Source of the DNA: Planktothrix paucivesiculata PCC 9631
Lineage (GTDB): Bacteria > Cyanobacteriota > Cyanobacteriia > Cyanobacteriales > Microcoleaceae
DNA length: 64,000 nt
Assembly (NCBI RefSeq): GCF_900009265.2
Contig: NZ_LR735026.1
Location: 195,521 to 259,520, forward strand
Direction: 5' to 3'
Below, in pieces: positions 63,120 through 64,000 of this stretch (position 1 is its first letter; each line of letters starts with the position of its first letter). Both the position numbers and the translations under genes were made by a program. A model generated the notes under the pieces. That model searched no databases. It saw only the letters and a program-made list of their open reading frames with translations, and was not told where the DNA came from.

Positions 63120-63854
63120 ATGACCAATCAGCCCCTACACACCGCCTGGGTTCAAATTCCCCATGGGGAATTACAAATTGATGCCTATTTAGCTCAACCC
63201 CAGGGAGAAGGGCTATTTCCCGCCGTGATCGTGATTCAAGAAATTTTTGGGGTTAATTCCCATATTCGGGATGTGACCGAACGCATTGCCAAAGAAGGAT
63301 ATATTGCGATCGCGCCCGCCATTTATCAACGCTTTGCCCCCGGTTTTGATGTCGGTTATACTCCAGAAGCGATGAAATTAGGGCGACAATATAAGGATCA
63401 AACCACCGCCGCCGACCTGTTAAGCGATATTCAAGCCACCCTCAACTACTTAAAAACCCTCCCCAACCTCAAACCCAAATTCGGTTCCATTGGTTTTTGT
63501 TTTGGCGGTCATGTTGTCTATTTAGCCGCCACCCTCCCCGAAATTCAAGCCACAGCCTGTTTCTATGGGGCCGGAATTGCCACCATGACCCCCGGGGGTG
63601 GAGCACCAACCATCACCCGTACAAAAGACATTCAAGGGGTTCTCTATGGCTTTTTTGGTACCGAAGATCCCCTAATTCCTAACGAACAAGTGGATCAAAT
63701 TGAAACCGAACTCCAAAACCATCAAATTCCCCATCAAATATTCCGCTACAAAACCGATCACGGCTTCTTCTGCGACCAACGCAGTACCTACAATCCCGTC
63801 GCAGCCCAAGACGCCTGGACACAGGTTAAACAACTCTTTGGGCAGCAGCTATAG
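63120..63854 (+). CDS. Dienelactone hydrolase family protein
   Basis: A 244-residue alpha/beta hydrolase of the dienelactone type. The nucleophile is Cys: C127 in GFCFGG, with the Glu (E41) in IQEIFG, Asp in GTEDPLIP and His in KTDHGFF, so the family's Cys-based set is present. Likely hydrolyses lactones or carboxymethylene esters; the natural substrate in this organism is unknown. ATG at 63120. Heptamer repeats begin directly after its stop. Confidence 0.93.
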   Translation: MTNQPLHTAWVQIPHGELQIDAYLAQPQGEGLFPAVIVIQEIFGVNSHIRDVTERIAKEGYIAIAPAIYQRFAPGFDVGYTPEAMKLGRQYKDQTTAADLLSDIQATLNYLKTLPNLKPKFGSIGFCFGGHVVYLAATLPEIQATACFYGAGIATMTPGGGAPTITRTKDIQGVLYGFFGTEDPLIPNEQVDQIETELQNHQIPHQIFRYKTDHGFFCDQRSTYNPVAAQDAWTQVKQLFGQQL

Positions 63855-63950
63855 GGAATTACGAATTACGAATTACGAATTACGAATTACGAATTACGAA
63901 TTACGAATGGGTAATAGGTAATGGGTAATGGGTAATGGGTAATGGGTAAT
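63855..63950. repeat. Two tandem heptamer repeats (GAATTAC)n and (GGGTAAT)n
   Basis: About seven units of GAATTAC (63857-63906, complement of the ATTCGTA family) directly followed by about six units of GGGTAAT (63909-63950; complement of the CCCATTA family). Two repeat families are joined head to tail. Confidence 0.9.
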
Positions 63951-63964
63951 AGAAAGACTTTACC

Positions 63965-64000
63965 TCCCCTGCTCCCCCTGCCTCCCCTGCCTCCCCTGCC
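63965..64000. repeat. C+T-rich tandem repeat (TCCCCTGCC)n, cut by window edge
   Basis: Units of about nine bases, CTCCCCTGC(C), run into the window edge. The repeat continues to the right of the window. Confidence 0.8.

Overview
The window is chromosomal DNA of a filamentous-type cyanobacterium, most likely an Oscillatoriales / Planktothrix-like organism (genus is an inference). Supporting signs are the many HIP1 octamers (GCGATCGC), a moderate-to-low G+C content, short tandem heptamer repeats between genes, and many families typical of cyanobacteria: Slr1658/Slr1659 regulators, an HstK-type giant kinase, a group I intron in a tRNA, CofG and SLH proteins. There are no rRNA genes, no CRISPR array and no intact insertion sequence. 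Three tRNA genes are present: Arg-CCU with an intron, Phe-GAA and Cys-GCA.

Layout. 0-6.3 kb: a gene fragment, an M28 peptidase, the intron-split tRNA-Arg, a PepSY-type membrane protein, a Zur-like regulator, a membrane alpha/beta hydrolase and YgfZ. 6.4-11.5 kb: a GNAT enzyme, an SLH-anchored glycoside-hydrolase-like protein, an Rpn-type nuclease, a VanX-like dipeptidase and a methyltransferase. 11.7-15.7 kb: a same-strand run of XPB-like helicase, lipocalin-like protein, Bax1-like nuclease (DUF790), DUF29 protein and a truncated HicB. 15.7-16.3 kb: a decayed zone with a MITE-like palindrome. 16.3-20.3 kb: a peptide ABC permease, apt, a cupin, a duplicated DUF305 lipoprotein and a Nudix-like protein. 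20.2-26 kb: a minus-strand signalling cluster of a class III cyclase, an Slr1658/Slr1659 pair and two paralogous diguanylate cyclases. 26.2-35.3 kb: a TnpB remnant, a B12-radical SAM enzyme, a glycosyltransferase, YjbQ, a candidate structured RNA, an RNase II/R protein, a LapA-domain protein, shikimate kinase and a Nudix hydrolase. 35.5-44.3 kb: a GT39-like glycosyltransferase with TPRs, a pentapeptide protein, an orphan methyltransferase of the DNA-phosphorothioation-associated family, PBP2 and a metallophosphoesterase. 44.4-52.8 kb: two hybrid kinases, one of 2017 residues. 53.1-56 kb: an A+T-rich type II restriction-modification island and an overlapping pair of small unknown genes. 56.2-64 kb: CofG, prolyl oligopeptidase, a helical-repeat membrane protein, nitroreductase, a GntR regulator and dienelactone hydrolase.

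The most interesting items are: (1) the 796-residue orphan methyltransferase, whose core sits between two homologous copies of a domain of about 220 residues; (2) a predicted multi-helix RNA at about 30617-30741, between two divergent genes; (3) the XPB-Bax1 pair; (4) two diguanylate cyclases whose N-termini each carry two copies of a 24-residue motif exactly 60 residues apart; (5) a probable GATC-type restriction-modification pair in a genome rich in GATC-containing HIP1 sites; and (6) heptamer repeats that supply the 3' end and stop codons of neighbouring genes.
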